Shown here one piece after another: positions 17,915-25,718 of a DNA stretch of 64,000 bases. Under the pieces are notes generated by a model. The model made no database searches, was not told the DNA's origin, and saw only the letters and a list, made by a program, of their open reading frames with translations. Source of the DNA: Spirochaetales bacterium (lineage in GTDB: Bacteria > Spirochaetota > Spirochaetia > Sphaerochaetales > Sphaerochaetaceae); assembly GCA_017614375.1 (NCBI GenBank), contig JAGABZ010000007.1, positions 107,418 through 171,417 of the forward strand. Direction: 5' to 3'. The position numbers and the translations under genes were made by a program. Positions within the stretch are counted from its first letter, which is position 1. Each line of letters starts with the position of its first letter.

Positions 17915-18598
17915 TCAGACTCCGGAATTGACGATTGCGGCGTAGGTTTCCTCGGGAATCATCGGCGAGTTGATTTCCTCAAGCAGGGCTGCGTCGACCG
18001 AGCCGACGGAGGCGAACTGCCTCCCGGCTTCCCTGATTTTCTGCAGACGCGGTCCGGTCACCGGCGCGGCCATCGGGACGCTGAACATCGGACTCTCCGG
18101 GACCGTGATGACCGTATTGTTTCCGGGGAAGCACAGACCGAACTGCGCGACGGCGGGCTCGAAGTTGTGCCGGCTGTTCGGGAAACCGCAGCCGCAGATC
18201 ATCAGATAGCGCAGGCCTGAGAAATCCGCCTGGGAGACATGCTCGTACCTCTCCCCGACCTTTGTCATAGCCATGCTCGACAACGGCAGTGTCCGGTCAA
18301 CCAGAGCCTTGAGCGCGGCGGGCATCCCGTAGCAGTAAAGCGGGAAACTCAATACCAGCAGATCACTTTGGAGGATCTCGGCGAGAATCCCCTCCATATC
18401 ATCTTCAATATAGCACTTGCCGCCGTTGTGCATGCACTGGAAACAGCCGGTGCAGTACTCGATATGGCTGTCGATGACGTTGATGATATGCACGTCCTGC
18501 TTCCCTACCTCCTGCATGCCTTCGACAAAGGCACGGGTGATGTGCATCGTATCGCTGCTGTCCCCCTTGGGACTTCCGTTAAGTACCAGAATCTTCAT
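17915..18598 (-). CDS. NAD(P)H-dependent FMN oxidoreductase (flavodoxin fold)
   Basis: 227 residues starting MKILVLNGSPKGDSSDT, the FMN-phosphate loop of the flavodoxin-like reductases. The CTGCFQCMHNGGKC segment with three cysteines is typical of the iron-sulfur-flavoprotein-like subgroup. It would reduce flavins, quinones or nitro compounds in the cytoplasm. It starts 3 bp after lpdA with GGAGG upstream, so it is co-transcribed with lpdA. Confidence 0.85.
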   Translation of the reverse strand: MKILVLNGSPKGDSSDTMHITRAFVEGMQEVGKQDVHIINVIDSHIEYCTGCFQCMHNGGKCYIEDDMEGILAEILQSDLLVLSFPLYCYGMPAALKALVDRTLPLSSMAMTKVGERYEHVSQADFSGLRYLMICGCGFPNSRHNFEPAVAQFGLCFPGNNTVITVPESPMFSVPMAAPVTGPRLQKIREAGRQFASVGSVDAALLEEINSPMIPEETYAAIVNSGV

Positions 18599-18601
18599 AT
18601 A

Positions 18602-19996
18602 TCATCCTCCCGTACCGGGTGCGTTCACACAGATACCGTGGCAGGCATGTGCCGCCTCCATTATCGCCTCGCTGACTGTCGGATGGGGAAACACCGCCCT
18701 GCCCAGGGCGGAAACCGTCACACCTCCCTCCATCGCGGCGGCGACAGAGGCAATCATTTCGGTGGCGCCGGGACCGACTATGTGGCAGCCGAGTATCTCA
18801 TCCGTTTTCCTGTCGAATACAATCTTCACAAATCCCCTGTTCAGACCGGCGGTCAGAGCCCTGCCGTTGCCCAGCAGATCAAAACGCCCAGTACCGGCAT
18901 CAAATCCCATCTGCGATGCCTGCTGCACGGTCAGGCCGATCACCGCAACCTCGGGAGTGGTATAAACACACGAGGGAATCCTGTTCAGATTGAGCTCCGC
19001 TACGGGCTTTTTGGCTATGTGGTCGGCGACCATCTGCCCCTGAGCGCTTGCGACATGGGCCAGCTGCATCTTTCCGTTGAGGTCCCCTATGGCGTAAACC
19101 CCGTCAACGTTTGTCCGGCACAGATTGTCCGTCTCAACGAAACCGCGCCTGTCCGTGCGGATTCCGACACTCTCCAGCCCGATTCCGCCGCTGTTGGGCC
19201 TGCGCCCGCCGGCAATCAGGACCACGTCACCTTCGGCAAAGCCGTCCTTTCCCTCGGTATCGGTGAAACAGACCTTCAATCCCTCTTCGATTCCGGTTAC
19301 ACGGACACCGGTGAGAATCTTCACTTTGTCCTTTTTCAGCCTAGAGGCAACCGCCTCGGACACTTCCGGGTCCAGATTTGCCAGAATCGACGGCATCATC
19401 TCCAGAACCGTCACGCCGGTCCCGATCGCGCTGAAAAACGAGGCGAACTCAATTCCGATCACCCCGCCTCCGATTATCACAATCCGCTCAGGCTGCTGCT
19501 TCATTTCCAGAAGCCCGGTCGAGTCCACCACTCCGGCAAGCTGCGTGCCGGGTACGGGAATCGATGCCGGCCTGGATCCTGTGGCAAGCACAACCGCCCT
19601 GCGGGCCTTTAGAGTCTCTCCGTCGGACAGCTGCACGGTACGCGCGTCGGAGAGCATGCCGCGGGCGTTGAACACCTCTACCCCATGGCTCTTTTCAAGC
19701 AGGGCGATCCCCTTGACGAGTCTGGACACGACGGCATCCTTGCGGCTGATTACTTTTGCGTAGTCCAGCGTCACACCGCAGGCATTCACGCCGAACTGCC
19801 CGCCATCCAGAGCCTGTCTGTAGACCCCGGCGGAGTGCAGCAGGGATTTGGTAGGTATACACCCGCAGTTCAGGCAGGTTCCGCCCAGGGCATCTTCCTC
19901 GACAAGTGCCGTCTTAAGCCCGTTGATTGCCAGTTTCACGGCGCACTCGTACCCGCCCGGTCCGCCCCCGATAACAACAGCGTCAAATTCCCGCAT
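18602..19996 (-). CDS. lpdA: Dihydrolipoyl dehydrogenase
   Basis: 464 residues. FAD-binding GGGPGGYECA at the N-terminus, redox disulfide GGTCLNCGCIPTKSL, NAD-binding GGGVIGIEFA in the middle and the active-site base in HPTVSEAIMEA near the C-terminus. It reoxidises the lipoyl groups of 2-oxoacid dehydrogenases or of the glycine cleavage H protein. No lipoyl domain is fused. The ATG at 19996 is chosen; a GTG two codons upstream (20002) has a better spaced AAGGA and is a real alternative. First gene of an lpdA-oxidoreductase-exonuclease unit. Confidence 0.95.
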   Translation of the reverse strand: MREFDAVVIGGGPGGYECAVKLAINGLKTALVEEDALGGTCLNCGCIPTKSLLHSAGVYRQALDGGQFGVNACGVTLDYAKVISRKDAVVSRLVKGIALLEKSHGVEVFNARGMLSDARTVQLSDGETLKARRAVVLATGSRPASIPVPGTQLAGVVDSTGLLEMKQQPERIVIIGGGVIGIEFASFFSAIGTGVTVLEMMPSILANLDPEVSEAVASRLKKDKVKILTGVRVTGIEEGLKVCFTDTEGKDGFAEGDVVLIAGGRRPNSGGIGLESVGIRTDRRGFVETDNLCRTNVDGVYAIGDLNGKMQLAHVASAQGQMVADHIAKKPVAELNLNRIPSCVYTTPEVAVIGLTVQQASQMGFDAGTGRFDLLGNGRALTAGLNRGFVKIVFDRKTDEILGCHIVGPGATEMIASVAAAMEGGVTVSALGRAVFPHPTVSEAIMEAAHACHGICVNAPGTGG

Positions 19997-20024
19997 ACTC
20001 ACATGTTTCCTTACGCATGGTCGG

Positions 20025-20053
20025 ATTGTAGCACAAAGAGGTTCTTCATCCAA
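20025..20053 (-). promoter_or_regulatory. Predicted promoter of lpdA
   Basis: Minus strand TTGGAT (20048-20053), 17-bp spacer, TACAAT (20025-20030) preceded by TGC, an extended -10. The leader is about 16-22 bases. Confidence 0.7.
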
Positions 20054-20062
20054 TTTGAGTTT

Positions 20063-20089
20063 AAAAAAACGGCCGCGCGCGGCGGCCGT
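20063..20089 (-). terminator. Rho-independent terminator of hpf
   Basis: On the minus strand, arms ACGGCCGC and GCGGCCGT with a 5-base GC loop followed by seven T. It ends the hpf transcript just before the lpdA promoter. Confidence 0.85.
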
Positions 20090-20108
20090 CTGGAAATTCC
20101 TAAAGCTT

Positions 20109-20408
20109 TCAGTGCGAATCTATCACCTTGCCCTTTTCCTTTCGGGCGCAGGCCTCGATCTTGTCCGCCAGAAACTCTATCCCCTCATATAATTCATAGC
20201 AGTCCTGGTTGACCATCTTGACGGTGCCCCAGTTGAAGTGGACCTTTGCGTCCAGATGGAACCCCTGCCCCTGCGTTTCGCGGGTGATGGAAATGGTCAG
20301 ATCGTGTATGAAGTCCTCCGCGAAGTCCAGTTTCTTCAGCTTCTTGGCCAGAAACTCCTGGGTCTCCTCGCTAGGATTGTAACGAATGCCCCTGACTGTC
20401 AGATTCAT
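20109..20408 (-). CDS. hpf: Ribosome hibernation factor, short HPF/RaiA family
   Basis: 99 residues, the short form without the C-terminal dimerisation domain of long HPF. MNLTVRGIRYNPSEETQEFL and the LYEGIEFLADKIE helix are family-like. It binds the 30S decoding centre and silences ribosomes in stationary phase or stress. The ATG at 20408 is supported by AGGAG 7 bases upstream. A monocistronic unit with its own promoter, leader hairpin and terminator. Confidence 0.88.
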   Translation of the reverse strand: MNLTVRGIRYNPSEETQEFLAKKLKKLDFAEDFIHDLTISITRETQGQGFHLDAKVHFNWGTVKMVNQDCYELYEGIEFLADKIEACARKEKGKVIDSH

Positions 20409-20424
20409 AATGCTTCTCCTTTTT

Positions 20425-20444
20425 CTCTCCGGCAGACCGGAGAG
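20425..20444 (-). promoter_or_regulatory. Leader hairpin next to the hpf ribosome site
   Basis: Perfect 8-bp stem CTCTCCGG/CCGGAGAG with a 4-base loop, ending about five bases before the AGGAG of hpf. No T run follows. It could gate ribosome access or protect the mRNA (inference). Confidence 0.4.
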
Positions 20445-20503
20445 TCCCTGCGTCAACCGGACCGTGCCGGAAGGGTTCCTCCCCAGAAGGAGAATCCTCT
20501 TTT

Positions 20504-20532
20504 AGGATAAGTCCGCTTCGTCCGAAAGTCAA
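20504..20532 (-). promoter_or_regulatory. Predicted promoter of hpf
   Basis: Minus strand TTGACT (20527-20532), 17-bp spacer, TATCCT (20504-20509). It gives a leader of about 90 bases containing the hairpin at 20425-20444. The rest of the 320-bp gap up to the lipoprotein gene shows no further clear signal. Confidence 0.6.
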
Positions 20533-20731
20533 ACTTAATGCGCCACCTGAGCCCTCCGGCAACAGCTGCCGAATCTCGCGCATGCGCACCTACCCGCACG
20601 AAAGCCCCCTATCTTCTTACCCGATTAACAAAAAACTATACTTCCCGCCCGAAACGCGTTAATCTATAGCCTGCGTACGCAAACAAGATACCGGTTATCC
20701 GGGCGCGCCACGATTCCATGGAGGGCTATCT

Positions 20732-21196
20732 ATGGAAAAGAAAAAGGTGTTAAGAGGCGTGACTGTGGGATTGAGTATCGCGGTATGCGTACTCATGATT
20801 GCCGTGTCCTGCCTGTCCTGCAACATAGGGCAGACCGAGGAACTGACCGAGGAGCAGCAACGCTACCAGGAGACCGCCATATGGCAGGCACTGCTGGTCA
20901 ACAGCGAATGGACTCCCCAGACAGGTCCGACGTCAACAGGCGAGACCCCGTTTCTGGAGGGCATCCCACTGGAGGTTCGGATTACAGGGGAGGGCCCGCA
21001 GTTCAGGGCGTCTTTCATTCTGGGAGACGTCGAGATCGAGCAATCGGACTTCCGGCTTGACGGCCACACCGGAGTCCTGACCTCATCGGCGGCGGTTGAA
21101 TACAGAATGACATTCAGCCGCAACCCTGACGGGACAGAACCTGTTATGGCAATCTATTTCGTCCAGGGAACCCCGACCTGCTACAGCAGGAAGTGA
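20732..21196 (+). CDS. Putative lipoprotein of unknown function
   Basis: 154 residues. The N-terminus is basic (MEKKKVLRG) followed by a hydrophobic stretch and a serine-cysteine pair repeated near residues 26-30 (SCLSC), which fits a lipoprotein signal peptide. The rest is polar, has no recognisable domain and may form a small beta-rich fold with alternating hydrophobic residues. GGAGGG precedes the ATG by 6 bases. A single-gene unit followed by a strong terminator. I do not recognise the family. Confidence 0.6.
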   Translation: MEKKKVLRGVTVGLSIAVCVLMIAVSCLSCNIGQTEELTEEQQRYQETAIWQALLVNSEWTPQTGPTSTGETPFLEGIPLEVRITGEGPQFRASFILGDVEIEQSDFRLDGHTGVLTSSAAVEYRMTFSRNPDGTEPVMAIYFVQGTPTCYSRK

Positions 21197-21272
21197 TTCC
21201 CTGATGCCCACCGGGAAACAGGAGCCCCCGGTGCGGCCCAGGAACTGGGGAGATATGGTGTGGGAAGTTCCG

Positions 21273-21308
21273 TGCAGGTCGGGGGAAACTCCGGCCTGCA
21301 TCTTTTTA
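21273..21308 (+). terminator. Rho-independent terminator after the lipoprotein gene
   Basis: Stem TGCAGG/CCTGCA extended inward by GG-rich pairs, followed by a TCTTTTT tail. It closes the 20732-21196 unit. Confidence 0.75.
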
Positions 21309-21365
21309 TCCCCGGGCAAGCCCCGACCGTCCCCGGGTGATGTGGGCGTCAGCGTTCATAGGTTG

Positions 21366-23486
21366 TTATATCTCTTCGAGGCCGAGGCTCTTTAGGTACT
21401 GATATGTGCCATCATAAAAGGCCGGGAGCCGGGTTTTATCTTCCCATTCGTTGCTTGCCGTCTTGTTGGGGTTTCCGGTAGGTACACAGATAACCATTCC
21501 TGAGCGGGCACGCGTCAGAAGAACACGGTAGGCATTCAGCATGTATTTCATCAATTCCTGCTGGCCTTCACTCTTGCCTGTTTGTTTGACCCAATCTGTC
21601 TTTCCGTTGAAACGATAGAAACCCCATTCCCCTTTTTCAAATCTCATGTCAGCATCCCAAAGGACACAGGTATAATCCAGTTCGAGTCCCTGAACCTGAA
21701 TCTCAGTGGCAGCATCCTCGAGGTAGTTTGAAGATCTAATATCCTCTTTGTCTTCAAGGAACCAATGAACAGCGTTTTCATCACCGGATTGCAGAATATG
21801 AACTGCTAATGGCTTATATCTGGCAGATTCTTTTGTCACAAGAACACCGGTGCGAATTGTTCCACGAGCCTTTTGGTGGAGCCATTGCTTGGCCTCTTCC
21901 ATGTCTCTTGTCAAAAGAATCGGGTACCTTTCCTTTATCTCACTGTAAATGGCTCGGGCACTAGCATCAAAAGACAGCATGGCATGGATAAATGATGACA
22001 ATTTCTCGGCTTTGAAGGAACGCAATGACACCCCAAGGTGGAGGTCATCACAAAATACTACTCTTCTATTCTGTTGAAGAAGCTCGTTAACCTTCCCTTC
22101 TGCGTATTCTGCATCGGTCAGATGGGGAGAGATGTAGACATTCCAATCCTGGAAATGCTCATTAAGAGCCATGATCCATTCCGTGATGCCGGCCTCTCCG
22201 GTGTTAATTTCTTGTCCCCCTCCCACCAGGCAAACTATCGTAGCCCAGTCTTTTCTCTGGTCAAGAGCCCAAATCAGGAAGGCTGCTTCTGATACTGGGA
22301 AGTTTGGAACTTTAAGTTTATTGCCGTAGGTTCCACCACGCTTCAAATATGCGGCAAGTCTTTTGTGAGTCCAAGAACGTTGAGCTTCATCGAAAATGGC
22401 GACATGCTCAGGTTCTCCAAAACCAGATTTTTCCATTGCTATCGCCTTTTCAGTGTCAATTTCCAGAACACCATTTTCAACTGGATTCTTGATTTTTGCC
22501 AGCATTGCATCACGATATCTGTGGATCATCTGGATTGATTTGCTTACTTCTCTGCGTGATTCAGAGAGCTTTTTCCCATTCCGGCTGTTTTTGTAGTTGT
22601 CCTGTGCCAGGGCCTCGGTTAGGACCGCGACAAGTGGACCATTTCCCGAAAGGTATACTGCACTCTCACCCTCAACCGGATTATCTGTACCTTGGTATGT
22701 CTGCTTGATGGCAACGTCAAGCCCAACCAATGTTTTCCCTGCTCCAGGGACTCCAGTAACAAAGCAAATACTCTTCTGTTGTTTTGCTTTGGTTTCATGA
22801 ATAATCCTCAAAACACACGCAATTGCTTCGTCAGTACTCGCTCCGTGGCGAGTGATGTTCTCAACAGTATGATTCACATACAAAGCCCTGGCAGCTTCGA
22901 CTATCGTAGGGGTCGGAGAGTAAGGACTTATAACCCAAGCAGGGTTTACTGGTGATTCATTTGGGAAATAGGTCAATGCCTCAGCTATTGCCTGAACCAG
23001 GCCGGTTTTCCCCGTAATCAGCGGATTAATGACGTTGTCATCGTAGCCAGATTTCTGGACATGGGTGATTAACGATTTGAAATTGGGTGCAATGAAGATT
23101 GGGACAATAATCCTGTCCTGGCTGAACAAATGGAAGTTTTTCAGATCGAGGGCATAATCGAGAACCTGATCAACGTCTTTATAGGTCTGTGGAGTCTCAC
23201 CTGTTTTGAACTCCAGACAGAACACCAGGCCTTTGAGTAGAAGAACAACATCTATTCGCTTTCCAAGGCGCGGGATTTCGTATTCAAAAATGATTTGGCC
23301 ATTCTCGTCTGAAAAGTTTGCCAAGACACCCTTCATAACAGCGACTTCTTCTTTCCAGGACTCTATCGTAGTAGCGAGAAGCTCACCAAGGTAATTGTCA
23401 CAAAGAACGCCAAGGATTGATTCCTCTGGCAAGCTTTTGAAATCACGGAAACTGCCGCAGTATAAACACCGACCCTTATAGTTCAA
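21366..23486 (-). CDS. Nuclease-helicase protein (DUF2075 / Schlafen-group helicase-like)
   Basis: About 706 residues. An N-terminal region has a CLYC pair and then a PD-(D/E)xK-like core (RIDVVLLLKGLVFCLEFK, Asp and Glu-x-Lys), as in restriction endonuclease folds. A helicase core follows with Walker A GVPGAGKT near residue 245, Walker B AIFDEAQR, the QGLELDYTCVLWD motif and a C-terminal VLLTRARSG arginine motif of superfamily 1. This domain order matches DUF2075 proteins, often found in defence or mobile regions. GGAGAGG fits a TTG start at 23486; GTG at 23501 is the alternative. Base composition is clearly more AT-rich than the flanking core genes. Confidence 0.75.
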   Translation of the reverse strand: MNYKGRCLYCGSFRDFKSLPEESILGVLCDNYLGELLATTIESWKEEVAVMKGVLANFSDENGQIIFEYEIPRLGKRIDVVLLLKGLVFCLEFKTGETPQTYKDVDQVLDYALDLKNFHLFSQDRIIVPIFIAPNFKSLITHVQKSGYDDNVINPLITGKTGLVQAIAEALTYFPNESPVNPAWVISPYSPTPTIVEAARALYVNHTVENITRHGASTDEAIACVLRIIHETKAKQQKSICFVTGVPGAGKTLVGLDVAIKQTYQGTDNPVEGESAVYLSGNGPLVAVLTEALAQDNYKNSRNGKKLSESRREVSKSIQMIHRYRDAMLAKIKNPVENGVLEIDTEKAIAMEKSGFGEPEHVAIFDEAQRSWTHKRLAAYLKRGGTYGNKLKVPNFPVSEAAFLIWALDQRKDWATIVCLVGGGQEINTGEAGITEWIMALNEHFQDWNVYISPHLTDAEYAEGKVNELLQQNRRVVFCDDLHLGVSLRSFKAEKLSSFIHAMLSFDASARAIYSEIKERYPILLTRDMEEAKQWLHQKARGTIRTGVLVTKESARYKPLAVHILQSGDENAVHWFLEDKEDIRSSNYLEDAATEIQVQGLELDYTCVLWDADMRFEKGEWGFYRFNGKTDWVKQTGKSEGQQELMKYMLNAYRVLLTRARSGMVICVPTGNPNKTASNEWEDKTRLPAFYDGTYQYLKSLGLEEI

Positions 23487-23742
23487 AAGGCACCTCTCCA
23501 CTGGATGAAATCGTTACAGGTTACATATAGCAGCTTAACATGATTCGATTTGGCATGAAAACACAAAAAACGAAGGAGTTTCGTCCGTGAAAGAGCATCG
23601 GTGAAATCACATTGATCGCGGTTTAAGTTCCATTTAATACCGGTCTGGCTTTCAATTAGTCGCGGCAGAAAACACTATCAAGCTAAACAAAATCTTAAAC
23701 ACCTACAGAGTTGTATTTTTGCCTTCAAATAAACGAAACCCG

Positions 23743-23898
23743 CTATAACAACTTAATAATACCTTCCTTAAAAGTTCCTGGATCATAAGCTTTCACGGAG
23801 ATGCCGTCATATGTTTCGGCATGAAACTTATCCGGCGTCTTTGCGGTTTTCAGCTTCCTGTATGCTGCCTCTGTTACTTGGCTGTAATCAATCGGCAT
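23743..23898 (-). CDS. Small hypothetical protein downstream of the FGase gene
   Basis: About 51 residues from the ATG at 23898 (MPIDYSQVTEAAYRKLKTAK...); a GTG at 23940 would add 14. It starts shortly after the N-formylglutamate-amidohydrolase-like gene in the same direction and would be its third gene. Charged and soluble, with no recognisable motif. It may be a fragment of a larger decayed protein. The 250 bp between it and the nuclease-helicase gene are AT-rich and show nothing I can name. Confidence 0.35.
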   Translation of the reverse strand: MPIDYSQVTEAAYRKLKTAKTPDKFHAETYDGISVKAYDPGTFKEGIIKLL

Positions 23899-23949
23899 AA
23901 TCCTGTTTGCCCCCTCACAGTGAATGCTTTCTCCATACACCTTTGGGTA

Positions 23950-24807
23950 TTACTTCCCGGTGAAGTCGCTGACCCTTCTCATTGTGCTGATGAACAGCGG
24001 GTGGTCGAATAACGGGTCATCGGCTTTGGCCAGTCCCAAATGCAGTAAACGGGGTTCTACGAACTTCCTCAGAACATATTCCTGGAATTCCTTCAGATGT
24101 TTCTGCAATGTCGGAAAGTACTCGTTCTTCTCATTGGTCCCCTCTTTCAGATAGAGCCCTCTGTTGACTTCCACCATCAGGGAGAGAACCTTTACCTTGT
24201 GATAGTACTTCATTGGCATAATGGTTCCCGAATAAGGTCTGTTTATCGACACCTTGTACCCTCTTCTCCGGAAGAAATCCCGTGACCATTCATCGATCTG
24301 TCCGGGAGTATGTAAAAAATCCCTTCCGATGCAGATGTCGGGTCTGTTCGTGTTCTGATCCTGTTCATAAGGCAACGGAACGGGGCTGAATGAATGGCAG
24401 TCCATTATGACCTCATGGCCGCGGGAAGCGATAGCCCTTGCCACGGCCAGTTCCAACGCCCTGTGGTGGACATCATAGTAGTTCCGGATCACGTGTTCCC
24501 GGTGTTCCTTGGAGATATGGAATCTGTGTTTCAGATCGGATGTGGTTTCATAGCAGACGCCCATACCGATTCTTGACATGGGCTCGTCCTCATCGTTTCT
24601 GAAGCGTTCGGTATCGCAGACCATACGGGAAACGGGAGCGATTACAGGAACACCTATCCCGTTGTTGAACAATTCATCCGTGTACCAGTCCACCATGTTG
24701 ATCTGGTCCTCCTTGAGAATCCGAAACTCTTCACTATCCTTCGGGAAGCAGTCCTCGGGGATGTAATCGGATGCATGTGGAATGTTGAGAATCAGATTGC
24801 AGTTCAT
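23950..24807 (-). CDS. N-formylglutamate amidohydrolase (FGase) family protein
   Basis: 285 residues. NIPHASDYIPE at the N-terminus, DTERFRNDEDEPMSR, MDCHSFSP in the middle and a VEVNRGLYL glutamate near the C-terminus are the zinc and substrate motifs of the FGase fold. Canonical members release formate from N-formylglutamate in histidine breakdown, but no hut genes are near, so another amide substrate is possible. The start overlaps the preceding 64-residue gene (ATGA), showing a small operon. Confidence 0.8.
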   Translation of the reverse strand: MNCNLILNIPHASDYIPEDCFPKDSEEFRILKEDQINMVDWYTDELFNNGIGVPVIAPVSRMVCDTERFRNDEDEPMSRIGMGVCYETTSDLKHRFHISKEHREHVIRNYYDVHHRALELAVARAIASRGHEVIMDCHSFSPVPLPYEQDQNTNRPDICIGRDFLHTPGQIDEWSRDFFRRRGYKVSINRPYSGTIMPMKYYHKVKVLSLMVEVNRGLYLKEGTNEKNEYFPTLQKHLKEFQEYVLRKFVEPRLLHLGLAKADDPLFDHPLFISTMRRVSDFTGK

Positions 24808-24998
24808 TCCTTTTCCCTCGGCCAGATGGCCATCACGGTTCCGTGGGCGGGGATGATTGCAATGAGTTTATCCACGGGGATGTCCATGTATCCCTTTTTG
24901 GATTGCAGCCTTCCGTTGCGGATCGAGAATGAATCTTCTTCAAGGTGAAGAAATCCGAGTGTGAGCTCAAGCTGAGCCTTTGCTTCTGCGACAGTCAT
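24804..24998 (-). CDS. Small hypothetical protein coupled to the FGase-like gene
   Basis: 64 residues, MTVAEAKAQLELTLGFLHLEEDSF..., with AGGAGG just upstream of the ATG and a 4-base overlap with the FGase-like gene. The translational coupling argues that it is real. No domain is recognised; an N-terminal amphipathic helix is followed by short beta-type segments ending PAHGTVMAIWPREKE. Confidence 0.55.
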   Translation of the reverse strand: MTVAEAKAQLELTLGFLHLEEDSFSIRNGRLQSKKGYMDIPVDKLIAIIPAHGTVMAIWPREKE

Positions 24999-25334
24999 GT
25001 CGGCCTCCTTTTAGCCTCTTGTTTACGGACGCAGGCAAGTCGGAATAAATCCGCGTCCTTGGGTTTGTCCCGCGCAGGCGGGATGGGAGATGCACTTTTA
25101 CGGAGAGCCTTAGGGCGGAAAAAAAGAAAAGACCATTACAGGTCCGCTCTTCCTTTAGCAGATAACGGCTGCAAGTAGAAGTGTAAATCCCGTTGTTTGA
25201 AGTATACCACTTCGGGGACCGCCTGTCTACTGCGGGGACGGTCAGGGCTTGCCAGGAATTGGTTGGAGGAGACGTCTGAAAAGTGCAGTATTCTGCATGT
25301 TATACACGTTTTTGGCGTACAATATGAGACTTAT

Positions 25335-25362
25335 TGCACATTGTGCGGTTGTCGTGTATTAT
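25335..25362 (+). promoter_or_regulatory. Predicted hipB promoter with embedded palindromic operator
   Basis: TTGCAC (25335-25340), 16-bp spacer, TATTAT (25357-25362). The palindrome GCACATTGTGC (25336-25346) overlaps the -35 and is a good candidate for autorepression by the HipB-like protein. A second inverted repeat, TGCAG and CTGCA around a 4-base centre (25284-25297), lies 50 bp upstream. The rest of the 380-bp gap from 24999 contains only short GC hairpins. Confidence 0.55.
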
Positions 25363-25379
25363 CATTGGCAGAGGGTGTG

Positions 25380-25718
25380 ATGCGGATTACAAGAGGACTC
25401 TCCGATACGGAGCTGCTGAAAGAACTTGGTGTGCGGATAAGGGAAACCAGGCTTGCTGTTCCTATGCCGCAGAGGGAACTGGCCGCGCGGGCAGGAATCT
25501 CCCTGCGGACAGTGAACAGTATTGAGTCGGGTAACGATGTTTCCTTTCTGACTGTGATCAAGGTTATGAGGGTTCTGAACGTCATCGAAAACATGGATTC
25601 CATGATACCCGAAATAGGGATGAGTCCGATAAGGATTGCTGAAAAGCAGAAGCCGAGGAAGCGGGCATACGCCAGGAAGGCACCTGCCGACAGATGGAAA
25701 TGGGGGGATGAAAGATGA
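25380..25718 (+). CDS. hipB: HipB-like antitoxin, XRE-type DNA-binding protein
   Basis: 112 residues. A helix-turn-helix of the XRE class spans about residues 15-65 (QRELAARAGISLRTVNSIESG), followed by a basic C-terminal tail. GAGGG lies just before the ATG at 25380; an upstream in-frame extension reads through the promoter and is rejected. It overlaps hipA by ATGA. It should bind the palindrome at its own promoter and neutralise the HipA kinase. Confidence 0.85.
   Translation: MRITRGLSDTELLKELGVRIRETRLAVPMPQRELAARAGISLRTVNSIESGNDVSFLTVIKVMRVLNVIENMDSMIPEIGMSPIRIAEKQKPRKRAYARKAPADRWKWGDER

Noticed and set aside
25197..25379. N-terminal extension of the HipB-like protein
   Set aside because: It would translate through the predicted promoter and operator; GAGGG supports the ATG at 25380.
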